NCBI GenBank assembly: GCA_021845325.1
Contig: JAKBRR010000087.1
Span: 1-7,024 of the forward strand
From: Thermoplasmata archaeon
GTDB lineage: Archaea; Thermoplasmatota; Thermoplasmata; Thermoplasmatales; Thermoplasmataceae
Reading direction: 5' to 3'
Length of the DNA stretch: 7,024 bases
Shown: one piece after another, positions 6,727 to 7,024 of the stretch
Layout of the letters: each line of letters starts with the position of its first letter
How positions within the stretch are numbered: the stretch's first letter is position 1
Made by a program: the position numbers and the translations under genes
The notes under the pieces: generated by a model
Told to the model about the DNA's origin: nothing
The model's database searches: none
What the model saw: only the letters and a program-made list of their open reading frames with translations

Positions 6727-6880
6727 TAAAACTCATGTTTGGTAGTATATTAACTGAGATTTTGGTTTAAACTTCTATTACAATTTTGATTCAGATTTTA
6801 ATTGAATAATTAGTTGTGTATTTTCAAATATTTATAATTTGATTTTCTTATCATTATTCCCCTTAGTTATTGTTTTAAAT

Positions 6881-6984
6881 TTTCATTTCCTTTTATTCCC
6901 CTACTTTAATTTACTATGCCGATTTTTACCATATAAATATTAGATTGCCCTAAAAATTTCATATTCCTTTTTTAATTTACTACC
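6881..6984. repeat. Degenerate direct repeat upstream of the operon
   Basis: TTTCAT, then TTCCTTTT, then TTTAATTTACTA occur in the same order at 6881-6916 and 6957-6982. The 12-mer TTTAATTTACTA is exact in both copies (6905-6916 and 6971-6982). The first copy carries about ten extra bases, ATTCCCCTAC, between the blocks. A further exact 10-mer, TTATTCCCCT, occurs at 6854-6863 and 6893-6902. The region could be a decayed duplication or paired regulator sites. Its low complexity weakens the case for function. Confidence 0.45.
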
Positions 6985-7024
6985 CGTTTTAATATAAAGT
7001 TAAGTTATTATCCATTAAAATCCA

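Larger units (their letters stand above)
6691..7024. other. AT-rich non-coding region upstream of the importer operon
   Basis: These 334 bp reach the window edge. Stops are frequent in all frames, and I see no credible gene or RNA gene. The part next to the operon holds the TATA box described separately. The distal half is rich in T and C runs on the plus strand and contains a degenerate direct repeat. A TATA-like AATATAAAG on the plus strand (6991-6999) would place a start near 7020-7025, so a divergent gene may begin just beyond the window; this is only suggestive. Short repeated ACCAAA words on the minus strand between 6735 and 6770 could be regulator contacts but are too short to claim. 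Confidence 0.55.

Noticed and set aside
1..7024. CRISPR array, tRNA/rRNA genes, insertion sequence or toxin-antitoxin pair
   Set aside because: No regularly spaced repeats, no cloverleaf or rRNA signature, no transposase motifs and no small paired genes were seen on either strand.

Overview
The window looks archaeal, most likely from an acidophilic heterotroph of the Thermoplasmatales type; the lineage is an inference. The supporting signs are: AT-rich DNA with AGA/AGG and ATA codon preference; a TATA box centred about 26 bp upstream of the first operon start, predicting a leaderless mRNA; Shine-Dalgarno motifs only in front of internal operon genes; and a solute-binding protein with no lipobox but many N-glycosylation sequons and a C-terminal membrane anchor.

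Layout: (1) bases 2-874, plus strand, hold an aldo/keto reductase cut off at its 5' end by the window edge. (2) Bases 875-1056 are a short convergent gap with T-tracts for both strands. (3) Bases 1057-6690, minus strand, are a complete five-gene peptide/nickel-type ABC importer operon. In transcription order it encodes a family 5 solute-binding protein, permeases DppB and DppC, and ATPases DppD and DppF. (4) Bases 6691-7024 are AT-rich non-coding DNA with the operon promoter and a degenerate direct repeat.

The operon encodes one machine. The binding protein sits outside the membrane and delivers a peptide (or possibly an oligosaccharide) to the DppB/DppC channel, and the DppD/DppF pair drives uptake with ATP. 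All catalytic motifs are intact in both ATPases, and both permeases keep their EAA coupling loops. Spacing is tight downstream of the binding protein gene (17 nt, then two stop/start overlaps). The gap after the binding protein gene is looser and holds a weak stem-loop.

I found no new biological system; the importer belongs to a well-known family. The details worth a second look are a probable CTG start for dppF in a CTGA overlap with dppD, a DppD without the C-terminal cysteine domain that DppF has, a perfect 22-bp palindrome inside dppB, the leaderless promoter, the heavily sequon-bearing binding protein with its serine/threonine linker at the unexpected end, and the repeat upstream of the operon.
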